A DNA stretch of 64,000 nt from Macrotis lagotis (Eukaryota > Chordata > Mammalia > Peramelemorphia > Peramelidae): assembly GCF_037893015.1 (NCBI RefSeq), contig NC_133666.1:463874867-463938866 (forward strand), read 5' to 3'. The notes below the pieces were generated by a model, which worked only from the letters and a program-made list of their open reading frames with translations, searched no databases and was not told where the DNA came from. Each line of letters begins with the position of its first letter. Position 1 is the first letter of the stretch. The position numbers were made by a program, and so were the translations under genes. This document shows positions 31,350 through 43,255 of this stretch, in pieces.

Positions 31350-32092
31350 ATCCATCCAAAGAATTGGACATTGAAAGGATACCTGTCAATTGGAGAATGA
31401 CTAAACAAGTTGTACTATAAGAATACAATAGAATACCACTGTACTATAAGAAATGAAGAGTAGGGGCAGCTAGGTGGCACAGTGGATAAAGCACTGGCCC
31501 TGGAGTCAGGAGTACCTGGGTTCAAATCGGGTCTCAGACACTTAATAATTACCTAGCTGTGTGGCCTTGAGCAAGCTACTTAACCCCATCTGCCTTGCAA
31601 AAAAAAAAAAAAAAAAAGAAATGAAGAGTAGATAGATTTCAGAAAAACCTAGAAAGACTTTCATGAATTGATGCAAAGTGAAGTAAACATAACTAGTAAA
31701 ACATTGCACACAGTAACAACAATATTATACAATGACCAACTATGAATAACAAAACTAGCAATACAATGATCCAATGAGACTCATGATTAAAAATCCTATT
31801 GACACCAGAAAAAAGAACTGCTATTGATATCAAGAAAAAGAACTGATGGAGGCTGAATGCAGATCAAAACATACTAAGTTCACTTTCTTTTTTTCCTTTG
31901 GTCTACTTCTTTCCCTCCATGTCTAATATGGAAATCCATTTTACATATTTACACATATAATCTGTAACATCTTGGGTAGCAGAAAAGTGAAGAAGAAAGA
32001 AAAATCAGAATTAAAATTTTTTTGGAAATGAATGTTAAAATTTGTCTTTACATGTTATTGGAAAAAACAAAATACTATTAAAAAAAAAAGAT
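31350..32092 (+). mobile_element. L1 3' end inside L2
   Basis: AATTGGACATTGAAAGGATA, CTGTCAATTGGAGAATGACT, GTGAAGTAAACATAACTAGT and a 3' UTR ending in an A-tail at about 32,090. A short SINE interrupts it. AAATGATCATCCA before and AAGATCATTCACA after may be its degraded duplication. Confidence 0.8.
31463..31618 (+). mobile_element. Short-type SINE with 12-bp duplication
   Basis: GGGGCAGCTAGGTGGCACAG through an uninterrupted A-tail of about 18. AAATGAAGAGTA occurs at 31,451-31,462 and again at 31,619-31,630. It is one of the least diverged copies here. Confidence 0.96.
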
Positions 32093-32544
32093 CATTCACA
32101 ATGGATACCTCTGTCCTCTCACTCTCTTAACTCCTTGCCATCTGATTTTTGAACTTAACATTCAGCCAAAGCACTCTCCAAAATGAACAATAATCTAATA
32201 GTTGCTAAATACAATGGACTTTTCCCAAGCTTCCTTCTTGACCTCTATAGCCTCTTCTCTTTGATACTCTCTTTTCTTTAGGTTTTCCTAAGACCACATT
32301 CTTCTATTTCTACTATCTAGCTATTCCTTAGGGACCTTTGCTGAATTCGCCTCCTCTCTAATCATAATTGTTCCATAGGGTTCTCTGCTGGGTCCTCTTT
32401 TCTCTCTATACTATTTCTCTTGATGACATCATCAGCTCTCAAAGATTTAATTAGCATTTTGATTTAATTAGTATGCTGATGGTTCTCAAATTTATTTATC
32501 CAGCACTAATCTCTTTGCTGATCTTCAGTCTCTCCAACTGCCTT

Positions 32545-32697
32545 TTTTTTTAAAGTTTTTGCAAGGCAAATGGAGTTAAGTGGCTTGCCCAAGGCCATAT
32601 AACTAGGTAATTATTAAGTGTCTGAGACTCGATTTGAACCCAGGTACTCCTGACTCCAGGGCAGGTGCTTTATCCACTGTGCCATGGAGCCGCCCCT
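32545..32697 (-). mobile_element. Short-type SINE
   Basis: TTTTGCAAGGCAAATGGAGT through GGAGCCGCCCC. CCAACTGCCTTTT flanks both sides (target-site duplication), splitting the L2. Confidence 0.93.
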
Positions 32698-32789
32698 CCA
32701 ACTGCCTTTTAAACAACTTGAATTGGATTTCTGGTAGACATCATAAATTCAACATATCCAAAACTGAACTCTTTTATGTCCTTTTTTCC

Positions 32790-32947
32790 CTTTTTTTTTT
32801 TTTTTTTTTTTTGTCAAGGCAGTCAGGATTAAGTATTTGCCTAAAATTATTTAGCTAGTTAGTGTCAATTGTCTGAGACTGGATTTGAATTTAGGTCTTT
32901 CTGATACCAGGACTGTGTTCTATCTACTGTGATACCTAGTTGCCCCA
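32790..32947 (-). mobile_element. Short-type SINE, older
   Basis: A 22-base T-run (32,791-32,812), then GTCAAGGCAGTCAGGATTAA and CTACTGTGATACCTAGTTGC. It is more diverged than its neighbours. Confidence 0.82.
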
Positions 32948-32984
32948 TTCTCTATTACTCTTACAAGCACCACTACCTTCCCAG

Positions 32985-33255
32985 TCTGTCACTTAAATCC
33001 AGTTCACTTGCATGTCATGGCATCACATCTTTGCTGTCATGGCTCTCTTAAAGAATGAAGTACAGAGGTGGCTAAGTGGTGCGGTAGATAGAACACCAGC
33101 CCTGGAGTCAGGAGGACCTGGGTTCAAATATGGCCTCAGACACTTAATAAGTACCTAGCTGTGTGGTCTTGGGCAAGCCAATTAATGACATTGCCTTGCA
33201 AAAAAAAAAAAAAAAAAACTAAAAAAAGAAAAAAAGAATGAAGTACAAATAACAA
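32985..33255 (+). mobile_element. RTE-tailed SINE split by a short SINE
   Basis: AAATCCAGTTCACTTGCATG and TCATGGCATCACATCTTTGC before, AATAACAACAATAG after the inserted short SINE. The head is missing. Confidence 0.6.
33065..33234 (+). mobile_element. Short-type SINE with 13-15-bp duplication
   Basis: GAGGTGGCTAAGTGGTGCGG through a long A-rich tail. AAGAATGAAGTACA flanks both sides. Confidence 0.94.
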
Positions 33256-33949
33256 CAATAGCTCCCAACCAAGGTGTCATCTTGACTGCTATCTCTCACT
33301 CCTCTAACCCCACCCCCATATCCAATTTGTTGCCAAGATCAGTCAATTTATCTTTGCAACATCTTTCAAATATACCTCCTTTTTCTCTCTGACATTGCCA
33401 CCACCCTTGTGCAGGCTCTTATCTCCTTATGCCTGGACTATTGCAATAGCCTGCTGGTAGGTCTGCATATCACAAGCCTCTCCCCACTCCCCATTCCAGT
33501 TCATGCTCCATTCAGTCACTAAAATCATTTTTCTAAATGACCTCAGAGATCCATTCCAAACATATCATTCTCCTACTTGATAAATTCCAGGGGTTTCTTA
33601 TAACCCTCAGGATCAAATACAAAATTTCTTTGGTGTTCATGTCCATTTATTTCCTAACTTGCCCCCCAAGACCTTTCCAGTCTTCTTATACATTAATCCC
33701 CCCTCATATATTCTTTGATCCAGTGACATTGGATATCCTTGTTATACAAACAAGATACTCCCTCTCCACTCTAGACACTTTCTCTGACTGTCCCCATGTC
33801 TAGAATTCACTCCCTCCTTATCTATAACTCCTGTCCTTGCTAGCTTCCTTCAAGTCTTAGCTAATATTGCACCATTTACAGGAAGTTTTTTTCCCCAATT
33901 CCCCTAAATTCCAGGACCATTGCTTTTTATTTCCAATTTTTCATTTTCA

Positions 33950-33970
33950 TATATATATATATATCTATAT
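33950..33970. repeat. (AT)n microsatellite
   Basis: CATATATATATATATATCTA inside the L2 3' UTR. Confidence 0.9.
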
Positions 33971-34112
33971 ACTGTTTTGCACAAAGTTGTTTGTATATTG
34001 TCTCCCCCTAAACTATGAGCTCCTTGAGGGCAAGGACTATCTTTTGCCTATCCCCATTATTTAAAATAGTGCATAGTGGATAACAAGCACATAATAAATG
34101 TTTATTGACTGA

Positions 34113-34470
34113 CTAAGCAATGAGGAAGGGGATGTGTGTGAAGAAACTACTAGATAGGATAAGAAAGGGTGATATCAGTAGAAAGACTGGCCTTGGTAAA
34201 AGAAGGGCTACTTGCATCCTTTGAGTCTGAGATAGAAAGAAAGTAAAGTAAAAATGCAGAGGCAATGAGTTGTGAAGAAGGGAAAATAAATGAGCTTACA
34301 ATAAATAATAACTTTTATCTCAGGAAAGTAGGAGATTTCAAACACTGGAATTAGGGATAGAGTTGGGGGCTTTAGAGGAAAAGAGAAACTTTGAAATAGG
34401 ACTGTTAGTAATGTAATTGATTTATTAGAATCTCCTGAAATTTGAGGATGAATGGATCCATCCAACATTA
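34113..34470 (+). repeat. Unnamed ancient repeat fragment
   Basis: GTGAAGAAACTACTAGATAG, TATCAGTAGAAAGACTGGCC and TCCTTTGAGTCTGAGATAGA; it resembles the distal part of the 16,360 copy. Confidence 0.4.
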
Positions 34471-34516
34471 AAAAAAAAACACAAAAATGCTCCCCTTAGG
34501 ATTCCCCATTTAAATC

Positions 34517-34706
34517 TTTTGTTGTTGTTGTTGTTGTTGTTGTTGTTTTGTTTTTTTAGGTTTTTGCAAGGCAAATGGGGTTAAGCGGCTTGCCCAAGGC
34601 CACACAGCTAGGGTAATTATTAAGTGTCTGAGGTGGGATTTGAACCCAGGTACTCCTGACTCCAAGGCCAGTGCTTTATCCACTATGCCACCTAGCCACC
34701 CCTCCC
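34517..34706 (-). mobile_element. Short-type SINE with (GTT)n tail
   Basis: TTTTTGCAAGGCAAATGGGG through CACCTAGCCACCCC. Its A-tail side has grown into a GTT run (34,519-34,545). CTCCCCATTTAAATCT after and ATTCCCCATTTAAATCT before form a duplication of about 14 bp. Confidence 0.94.
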
Positions 34707-35707
34707 CATTTAAATCTAATCAGTTACATGAAACAGGAATATTCAGTGATTCCTAGGTCACCTACCCCTTCCTTCCACAATGAGTTCAATACCTAGATAG
34801 CAATTTTTCTCTCTTGCCCAATTCCTTCTTTATACTAAGATACTTCAACAGACATTGATTCTCCCTCAAATATTTTAACCACTCAGTTCCTCAATCTACT
34901 AACCTTCCATGAGCTATTCCTCCATCCCACCTCAGTCACACAAAGATGGTCATACCTTTGATCTTGCCATTATCCAAAAATGAACTATCTCTCTCTTCAA
35001 GAATTCTGAAATCTCCTTAACTGATTATGATATATTAGTCATTCACCTCTCCCTCTCCTTTCCCTTACCAAATTCTATTTTTCATCCACACCTTGATCTT
35101 CAAGCATTTGATCTCTCAACTTTTCCCCAGGCCATCTTGAGGCACTAGCCATCAGGACCCCTCAGTGAAACAATTCAACTCTACTATGGCTTCCTATCTT
35201 AATTCCCTAGCCTCCTTAACATATCAATGATTACAGCCAGTCAAGCTTCAGCCTTGAATCACTGCCACTATTCATTATTCCTATTCATATGCTTCTGATC
35301 AAAGGTGGAGAAAAATCAAAGAACCATTCTGAATGAGTCTATTACAAATTTACATCATATAATCTCAACTGGGCTTTCATGGCTGGTTCTATAGCTCCTT
35401 TATCATCTTCCTAATCTACCTTCCTCATTACTGTAGAGGGCAATACCATCCTCCCACTCCCTCAGGCTCACAACCTAGATGTCATTCTGGATTCCTCACT
35501 ACCTCTCATCCCCACATTCATTCTGTTGCCAAGGCCTGTTGATTTCACTTTTGCAGCATCTCTCCAATATTCCTCCCTCTCTTTTCTGGTTTCCTCACCT
35601 CATACCTAGAGCATGGCATTAGCCTGCAAGTGAGTGGGCTTCCCATCTCTCCCCTCTTCAACCTACCCTCCATCCAAGTGGATTCCTAAAGTTCAGGTCT
35701 CATTATA

Positions 35708-35710
<3 letters not shown>

Positions 35711-35740
<30 letters not shown>
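35711..35740. repeat. (CA)15 microsatellite
   Basis: A perfect CA run within L2. Confidence 0.97.
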
Positions 35741-36136
35741 AAACTCCAGTGGCTTCCTATTGCTTCCAAGACCAAATACAAAGTACACTGTCATTCAAAG
35801 CCTTTCATAACCTAGTACCCTCTTTTCCAGTCTCCTTACACCTTACTCACTGACATACTCTTGAGTCCAGTGTCACTGACCTCCTGACTGTTGCATGAAA
35901 AAGATACACCATCTCTCAGTTGTAGGCATTCTTTCTTGCTGTTCGCCATATCTGGAATGCCCTCATCTGCTCTGATTATTGATCTCATTGGCTTCCTTTA
36001 TGTGCCAACACCCTACATTTAATTCCAACTCCTCTCTGCTAATTATTTCCTATTTTTCCATCTTTAGTTTGCCTCATTTATATTTGTTAACATATTTCTC
36101 TCCCATTAGACAGTGATCACCTTGAGCACACTGTCT

Positions 36137-36291
36137 TTTTTTTTAAGGTTTTTTGCAAGGCAAATGGGGTTAAATGGCTTGCCCAAGGCCACACAGCTAG
36201 ATAATTATTAAGTGTCTAAGACCAAATTTGAACCCAGGTACTCCTGACTCCAAGGCTGGTGCTTTATCCACTATGCCACCTAGCCACCCCA
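36137..36291 (-). mobile_element. Short-type SINE
   Basis: TTTTTGCAAGGCAAATGGGG through CACCTAGCCACCCC. GAGCACACTGTCTTTT before and AGGGCACTGTCTTTTA after mark a duplication of about 12 bp (GCACACTGTCTT / GGCACTGTCTT). Confidence 0.93.
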
Positions 36292-36357
36292 AGGGCACTG
36301 TCTTTTATCTCTTTTTCAGTCCCTAGTGTTAAGTAGAGTGACACATTATGTTTTTAT

Positions 36358-36578
36358 TTAGTGGTTTTCAGGTGCATTTGACTCTTTGTGATCCCTTTGG
36401 GGCTTTTTCTTAGCAAAGATAATGGAATGGTTTGGCATTTCTTTCTCCAACTCATTTTTTAAAACTGAGGTTAAGTGACTTGCCTAGGATCACACAACCA
36501 GCAAGTGATAGCAGATTTGAATTTAGGTCTTCTTGACTTCAGGCCAGACACCATCCATAGCTCCCTAGCTGCCCCAAC
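36358..36578 (-). mobile_element. Long-type SINE
   Basis: TTTGACTCTTTGTGATCCCT, TTTCTTTCTCCAACTCATTT, AAGTGACTTGCCTAGGATCA and CATAGCTCCCTAGCTGCCCC in minus-strand order. Confidence 0.85.
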
Positions 36579-36793
36579 AGGAGCTCATTGTAGATTCTTA
36601 GTACCATATTTCCACATGTATAAGATGCACCTTTTTAAAAAAAAAATGGAATGTAAAAACAGGGAGCATCTTATACAGTGGTTGTAAATTTTTTTACTTG
36701 CATTTCTCTACTTTTTTGTGTTTGTCTTTTCACTCAACGTTTCACATTTGTTACTGGTATATTAGGTTATAGTTTGCCATCTTCTCCCCAGAA

Positions 36794-37399
36794 ATGGCTC
36801 AGAAAAGATTTTCATACAGTGCTGAATTCAAATTCTAAGTGATCAAGTTTGCAGAAGTGAATGGAAATTGGTGGTGCTGAATGTCGGTTTGGTCCTCCTC
36901 CAACTGAGAAAACAATCTGAGACTGGCTATGGGAAGAAGAAAATCTACTTCTTTTGCCCTCAGAAGAAGACCATGAGAAAAAAAGTCAGCCAAATGGCCT
37001 GAGTTAGAGAGGGAATTGAAGAGATGGATTGAAATTCCTGAATGCGGGGGCAGCTAGGTGGCAGTAGATAAAGCACCGGCCCTGGAGTCAGGAGTACCTG
37101 GGTTCAAATACGGTCTCAGACACTTAATAATTACTTAGCTGTGTGGTCTTGGGCAAGCCACTTAACCCCACTGCCTTGCAAAAACCTAAAAAAAAAAGAA
37201 AAAGAAATGAATGCACAAACATGGTTCAGCAAGAGGCAAAAAGAATTGCTGATGTAAAAGAAGTGACTAATTTCAAAGGACACACTTGGTGCTTCAGGTT
37301 CATGAAACAGAATGCACTAAGCATGTGTACGTGCACCAGACTTACCCAAAAGAAGCCTGAAAGCTATGAGCAGAATTTCCTTGAATTTCATGATGAATA
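36794..37399 (+). pseudogene. Transposase fragment, CENP-B-type DNA-binding half only
   Basis: Begins MAQKRFSYSAEFKF (the KR-SY-EFKL start of JRK/pogo-type DNA-binding domains), then VIKFAEVNGN, then KWPELERELKRWIE at 36,992-37,033. After the inserted SINE come FKGHTWCFRFMKQNALSM and RLTQKKPESYEQNFLEFHDE at 37,273-37,399, matching the second helix-turn-helix of the family. It then runs out 90 bp before the right end with no DDE core. Frameshifts and stops are present. In an intact relative this region would bind the terminal repeats. Confidence 0.78.
37046..37207 (+). mobile_element. Short-type SINE inside the Kanga-like element
   Basis: GGGGGCAGCTAGGTGGCAGT through AAAACCTAAAAAAAAAAGAA. TGAATGC flanks both sides. 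Confidence 0.93.
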
Positions 37400-37492
37400 A
37401 AACTTGAGTTCAATACCTTTATGTTATACATTTTTTTTTCAAATTTTAGGCCCTAGAATTAGGGTGTGTCTTTTACATGGGGAAATATGGTA

Positions 37493-37785
37493 AGTTTGCT
37501 TCAGTAGAGGAGGAAGAAGAGCATTCAAAAGAGAAATAGTACTACTTTTAAGATTGAGCTTAAATAAATATTATTGTGTTGTATTTTTTGACTACAAATT
37601 CTAATTGTTGAGATGAGATATTAAAGATATGACAAGGTGGAAAATTAATATACTTATAATTGGTCAGGAAGCTTTTGTTTAGAAAATTTTCTTGAAATAT
37701 TACGAAATAAGCCAAAAAGTTGCAAAGTTGGTTGAAACTAGTTCCCAAGCTAATAATAGCTCACAATCATAAAGTGTATTAATAT
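37493..37785. other. Unassigned
   Basis: AT-rich, nothing recognised. Confidence 0.3.
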
Positions 37786-37990
37786 CCCCCAAAAATCACT
37801 TAATCTTATCTGTTCCCTGAAGGTAGATGGTATTATCCCTGTTTTCCAGATAAAGAAACTGGAGTTGAAAGACAATACAAGATTTACCATAGATCAAGAT
37901 ATCTGCTAAGTATCTAAGGAAGAATTTAAACTCAGATCATCCTTTCTCCAAGGTTCAGCATTCTAGCCACTATCTATTTTGCCCTGGACA
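37786..37990 (-). mobile_element. MIR
   Basis: TTAATCTTATCTGTTCCCTG, CAGATAAAGAAACTGGAGTT and TTTAAACTCAGATCATCCTT in minus-strand order. Confidence 0.55.
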
Positions 37991-38808
37991 ATCAAATGCA
38001 TTGTTCTGGTCCTTACAAAAGGGCTGGTTTTCTTCTAACAGACAGGGCTACTAAAACACTACTCCTTTCCCTCATGGTAGAATGGAGATGACTTGGTACT
38101 CTCAAAGGCAAGGCCAGAAGTACACATGTTTTGGCAGATAGTTCCAAAATAGAAGAGCTTCAAGTACTAACCTAGTGATGATGAGTAAACCAGCTCAGCC
38201 AAGTTGGTTGGCCAGTTACAAGGTGGGATGATCATTTAAAAATTATATAAGACAAACTCCCAAATTTAAAAGGGTTGTAATCTTTTACTCTGTACCATTG
38301 AAATACAATTCTACAAAGATGAAATTATTAGTGCTAAAGAACTTTAGTTGATACATCTAAAAACTGATGGAGACATACCAATATAACATGGAATAAAATA
38401 TTTTTAGAATTAGAGTGTCAAAATCATAATCTAGTTCTTCTCAGAAGAACCCAAGTAACATTACTTCTGCTCTTTATGCTATGATGATTCATACTGAAAT
38501 GAATCTGTCACTGGAATGACCCATCTATAAAAAATTTTACAACTTCCTGGATTTCATCAACAAGTTTCCTCTTATGTTTAGTTTTTATTTAATCAACTTA
38601 AACTCATTTAGACAGATTCTCTTCCTAGGCAGCTCTGGAAGAATCATTGGGTTTTTAAATTTCATTTACATCAAGTTCCCTTATAAAAATCAATTTTCTT
38701 AATTTAATTACATTCTTCTCATCTTTGGAAGAGTTGCTTTGTTGTTTAATTTTCTAGCCTTTGGCCAAAACAAACAAGTGTATTACAACAACAACAAGAA
38801 TAGCTCAT
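37991..38808. other. Unassigned stretch
   Basis: No gene, RNA or repeat body recognised. Confidence 0.3.
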
Positions 38809-38809
38809 C

Positions 38810-38985
38810 TGCTTTAAGATTTATAAAGTGCTTTACAGATATTAGCTCATTAAATCCTAACAACAGCCTAGTGGGTAATACCATACCCATTTTATAAATT
38901 AGGAAGCTAAGATTGAGAAAGGTTAGATTTCTGCTCAAGGACTCAAACTGAGTAAGGAACAAATTGGGGATTTAAGTTCATATCA
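38810..38985 (-). mobile_element. MIR
   Basis: TTATAAAGTGCTTTACAGAT, ATTAGCTCATTAAATCCTAA and TTTATAAATTAGGAAGCTAA in minus-strand order. Confidence 0.7.
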
Positions 38986-38989
38986 TGGC

Positions 38990-39640
38990 AGGGAATATTT
39001 TTCAATTAGGATAAACAATAAAGAAGAAATCAATAGAACCCCAGGGAACAATCAGTACCTGGGAGAGCATGGACATGGGAAAGAGATTTTGAGAGGAATG
39101 TGGGAAAAAGGTGACCAGGGACAGGTATAGATATGGACCGGGCTGCCTTATCAAGAACACAAAGGAGAAAGGCCTTACTATGGGGAAGTTTCCTTTTCAA
39201 CTTCTGCAATAACTGGCAATGTTCAAAGAGTAAAATACAATGAAAAAGAGGAATATATATATATATGTATATATGGCAACTCCTGTGAGAAAATGGCAGA
39301 AAATACCCAGGGGGGAGAGCTTGGAATCATTAATTGGGAAATTTGATTGCATGATTAATACTGAGCAAAGAGAGAGACCAAATAATTGTAGATGTCATAA
39401 ATCAGAGTGTAAGGGCATAGAGTAGACAAATAGAAAGGATGGATAATAAAAAAAAAAGTAAGGAAAAAGTCTTTTTGGAAAGAAATTAGAAAATGTAATG
39501 AAAAGAACAAGTTGAAGGGAGGAGAAAAAGAGGGAATCTGCTTGACTAAAACTGAGTGGAAAGAAATCAAGGGAAGAATTCTATAATCAGATGAAAGCAG
39601 GAAAATAAAAGTAACATAAACAAGCCCCAAAGGGAAAAGA
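38990..39640. other. Unassigned purine-rich stretch, perhaps the 5' part of the following L1
   Basis: A-rich on the plus strand like the L1 that follows, but no ORF1 motif is visible. Confidence 0.3.
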
Positions 39641-41985
39641 ACAACAAATGAGAAGAGTAGGTAGTGATAGAAAGACAGCCAGTGAGGATATGGCCACCTT
39701 AAAAAAAAAATTTAAGTAATTGAAGGATAGCAGAAGACAGAGGAAAAAATATAACTTGATTAAAAAAACTCCATAATAGAGGCAGATGGAGGAAAATAAA
39801 AACCAAATTCTTATTATTCTGAAACATCACTTTAAATGTGAATGGATTAAACACTACAATAAAACAAAAAAGATGACATTAGATAAGAAAAAAAAACTCT
39901 ACAATCTGTCACGTATGAGAAATGCAGTTAAAAAACAAATACATACACCAAATAAAACTGGGGCAGATAAAAAAAATTTACTATACATTAATTGAATTTA
40001 AAAAAGTAGGAGTTGCAGTCATCCAATCTGACAAAAAAACCCAAATATTCAAAAAATAGAGATAATCAAGAAAGCTATTTTGTGTTGAAAGGAATCATAG
40101 AGAACAAACCAATATAAACAATAAAGTATATGCTCCAAATGCATTAGCATGCAAATTCATAAATGAAACAGCTGAGTTTCAAGAAGACAGTCAGTAATAT
40201 AATAGTGATGGGAGATTTCAATATCCCTCTATCAGTTTTGAAGATGTCTAACAGAAAGGTAAAATTTAGAACTGAACAAATTATTGGAAATATCAGAGTT
40301 AAAAGAGTTATGGTGTCTTTTAAATGGGAAAACAAATGAATATAATATACACATAAATATATTCATACGAAACTTAAAAGAATTAACCACATAGTAGAGC
40401 ACAGGAATGTTGCAAAAAAAATATAAAAAGGCAGAAATAGTTAAAAACATCTTTTATATGCCATAAAACTACAAAAATAAAAATTTGTTTAAAGACCACA
40501 AACAAAAGATAGAGATCTAAACAAAGATTTAACAGTGAAATCTCAAATGAGTGGGCTTATAAACAAATCAGAAACAATGACTATATAAAAGAAAGTGACA
40601 ATAACATACCAACATTTCTGGGATGCAACTAAAGCAGTTGTGAAGATAAAAATCATATCTTTATAAACATTCATTAAGAAAATGGAGAAAAATATTAGTG
40701 ATCTTAAAAAAATTAGAAAACCAAAAACAAGCATAAAAAAGTCAACATGAGAAAATATTAACATTTTAGAGGGGAAATATATAAATTGAAAACAAAAAAT
40801 TATAAAACAAAATCCGTTTTTTCAAGAAGACTAATAAAATTGATAAACCCTTAGCTAATCTAATTAAAAAGAAGAGAAGAAAGCAAAACATCAAATTATA
40901 AAATTGCAAATAAGCAAGGTAAAGATAGAGCAAAATCAGAAGAAATAAAAAGAATAACCAAGACATTTTATGCACAGCTTTATACTTTAAAAAACCAAGA
41001 AGACAACTGTACTTAAAAAAAATATAAAATGCCCGAATTAACCTGATATTAGAAAAGGAAATAGATCTAGCTGTAAAGGGATCATCAAAGAAAAAACTCC
41101 TGGTTCTAATGTATTCACATGAGAATTCTATCAAACTTTTAAAGAACAATTAAAACCACACTTTGAAATTATTCTCAAAAACTGGAAATGAAAGAACTCT
41201 ACCTGAATCCTTTTATGAAAAAAATATAATAAAAATCCAAATCAGAGATTGTACTATTAGTTCTATAAAATGAGAAAGAAAAACATGGAAAAAAATCATA
41301 AACCAATATAATCAATGAACAGTGACTCAATATGATAGTGATTTATTCAAGAAACTATTTGTTGCTATTTATACCAGGGATACAAAGATGATTCAATATT
41401 AAGAAAACAAGCAACATAAAAAAAACCCAAAATATTCCAAACACATGATCATTTCAAATAGATGCAGAAAAAACCTTCAACAAAGCACAAAATACTCCTT
41501 TATACTTTAAAAGCAAGTAGCATATACTTCTTTGGAGACATAAGAAATCTTTTCCAATAAATATGGGAATGAAGCAACAATGCTCACACCCTCCATTGTT
41601 TGATATGTTTATGTAAATGATAACAATAACAATAAGACAAGAGAGAAATTAAGGAATAAAGAGGAAATAAAACTGAAAAATTTGAAAAATCTAGGGAATC
41701 AGCAAGAACTAATTGAGACAATAGCTTTAGCAAAGTTGTAAGCTACAAAATAAATCTTCAAAAAATCAATAGCATTTCTATATAATAATAATAATAATAA
41801 CAAAACACAAGTAGTTATATTAAAAAGAGAAATCCCATTCCAGATAATTACAAAATGAACTGCATAACTAAGGCTCAGCCTCCCACAGCATACAAAAGAC
41901 TTATATAGATTCAGTTATAAAGTGTTCTTTAAGGGGAAAAAACTTAAAGAATTGAGAAAACCAAAGGTGTTACACATTGCATATA
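39640..41985 (+). mobile_element. Old LINE-1, endonuclease and reverse-transcriptase region
   Basis: A very A-rich sense-strand L1. Landmarks in order: 39,820-39,865 TLNVNGLNTTI (start of the ORF2 endonuclease); about 40,200-40,240 a VMGDFNIPLS motif (the GDFN of the endonuclease); 41,090-41,160 a SPGSNVFT / FYQTFKEQLKPHF block (start of the RT domain); about 41,570-41,615 LTPSIV equivalent to the CPLSPLLFN stretch. Numerous stops and indels. It ends in a TAATAATAATAA run and (CA)n near 42,000. Confidence 0.75.
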
Positions 41986-41989
41986 TATG

Positions 41990-43255
41990 TGTACACACAC
42001 ACACACACTTGAATATTTTCAGTGTACCAATCAGCTGTGATGACTCCCCCCCCTTTAAAAAATTTACTATTTATCCTATAAAATAGCTCTCTGGAAAGGT
42101 AAAGGGATTTCTGTGGTGATGTAAGAAACATAATATAAATAAAATCCCCCCAAAGAAGTAATCAGTAGTCCTATATAATTTACAAAAACTATACTACTTT
42201 TTTTTGAAAACTAGAACATTTGTCTTTCTACAGGGCTTTGCCACATTTCTTATTCTTCAGAACCTCTAATCAATTATATCTGTCACTTCTTTTACTATCT
42301 AAGCTTGATGACTTGAACTTAATTGAAGTGTAAAAAGAGTATGTATCCTTTTATTTTACCATTTATTTTACTATGAGCCCCCAATTTTACTAGGGAATAC
42401 CTCTCAGCAATAATAAAATTTATCCTTCTCCATGTGGATCTCACCACCCTAAAGACATCTATGAATCAGTAATGCAATGAGTGAACACATTATCTTAGAG
42501 AAACTGGTATCTTTCAAAATGAATGATGAAAGAGAAAATAAACTTTTAAAGAAACAAGGAATGAAACATAGCTTTGTATGTTTCTTGGGATAACGCAAGA
42601 GTGAGATTAATGTAAGGACAGAAAAAATCTCCAGTTCTGTGTTCAGCAACAGAACTGAATCCAACAACCCTGTTTCTGTTTCATGTGGTTTCTGCCTTAC
42701 TCAACTTGAGCCTGTATGAGAACCTCAGCATTGTCTCCTCATAGTTCACTTGTGGAGGGATCTGGGGCAGCCTCAAGCTCTGCCACCTAGAAACTGTTAC
42801 CAATTTTCTCTCATACTTATTCATTGTCTGGTTCAGGATAGGAGAGGTATTTTTGTTTTCATTACATCTTCAATTTCTATTCTAACTCCCTGGGGAATGG
42901 AGTGAAGGAGAAGGTATTGATTAAATGCCCACTGTGGCCAGACATGGTACTAAAAAGGCTTTACATAAGTATATTCTCTATATAAAAAGAAATATCATTA
43001 TCTTGTTTTATGTAGAAGTTAATGAATAATAAAAGGTGTGTTTTTTTATGTCAGGGGGGTAGAGTGGAGGTAGCATTCTAACAAAAAAGAAAGTATTATT
43101 TACCAGTAAATAACTAAAAAATTGAGATGCTCCCTTAATTTAATTTTCTTTTTAATTTACATTCATATAAACAAATTTAAAAGCTTCATAAGAATGGAAT
43201 ATTTGACTAGAATATTAAAAATCAGAGTTATTTTCTTTACCCTATAGCATCTGAT
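41990..43255. other. Unassigned stretch
   Basis: Contains a CCCCCCCC tract at about 42,047 and a 72-codon minus frame (42,449-42,667) that I do not recognise. No repeat body identified. Confidence 0.3.

Larger units (their letters stand above)
31190..34112 (+). mobile_element. L2 LINE, long copy with many nested insertions
   Basis: Sense-strand L2 pieces at 31,190-31,345, 32,095-32,544, 32,698-32,790, 32,948-32,984 and 33,256-34,112. The last carries the reverse-transcriptase C-terminus: GCCTGGACTATTGCAATAGC, CTGCTGGTAGGTCTGCATAT, TTCAAGTCTTAGCTAATATT and the 3' UTR ending CATAATAAATGTTTATTGAC. Intervening DNA is an L1 3' end, short SINEs and an RTE-tailed SINE. Confidence 0.75.
34707..36352 (+). 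mobile_element. L2 LINE, 3' portion
   Basis: The best-ordered L2 in the window: TCTCAACTTTTCCCCAGGCC, AACCTAGATGTCATTCTGGA, CTGTTGCCAAGGCCTGTTGA, AATAAACTCCAGTGGCTTCC, CATATCTGGAATGCCCTCAT and the 3' UTR TCCCATTAGACAGTGATCAC. The encoded segment is the C-terminal part of the L2 reverse-transcriptase protein, full of stops. A (CA)15 run at 35,711-35,740 and a short SINE at 36,137-36,291 interrupt it. Confidence 0.78.
36604..37490 (+). mobile_element. Kanga-like (Tc/pogo superfamily) DNA transposon, internally deleted
   Basis: Ends are inverted repeats: CCATATTTCCACATGTATAA at the left and, reversed, CCATATTTCCCCATGTAAAA at the right. TA dinucleotides flank both sides (36,602-36,603; 37,491-37,492). 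It is 887 bp including a 160-bp SINE, so about 720 bp originally. It keeps the start of a transposase gene but not its catalytic core. The Kanga name is from memory of the terminal sequence and needs a Repbase/Dfam match. Confidence 0.8.

Noticed and set aside
31463-31540. tRNA-like gene with box A/B motifs
   Set aside because: The GGTGGCACAGTGG and GGTTCAAATC motifs are the Pol III promoter of the SINE head; the same text recurs throughout the window and does not fold into a full tRNA.
40766-41149. 127-codon hydrophobic minus-strand frame resembling a membrane protein
   Set aside because: It is the complement of A-rich L1 ORF2; T-rich DNA reads as Phe/Leu/Ile and mimics membrane segments.
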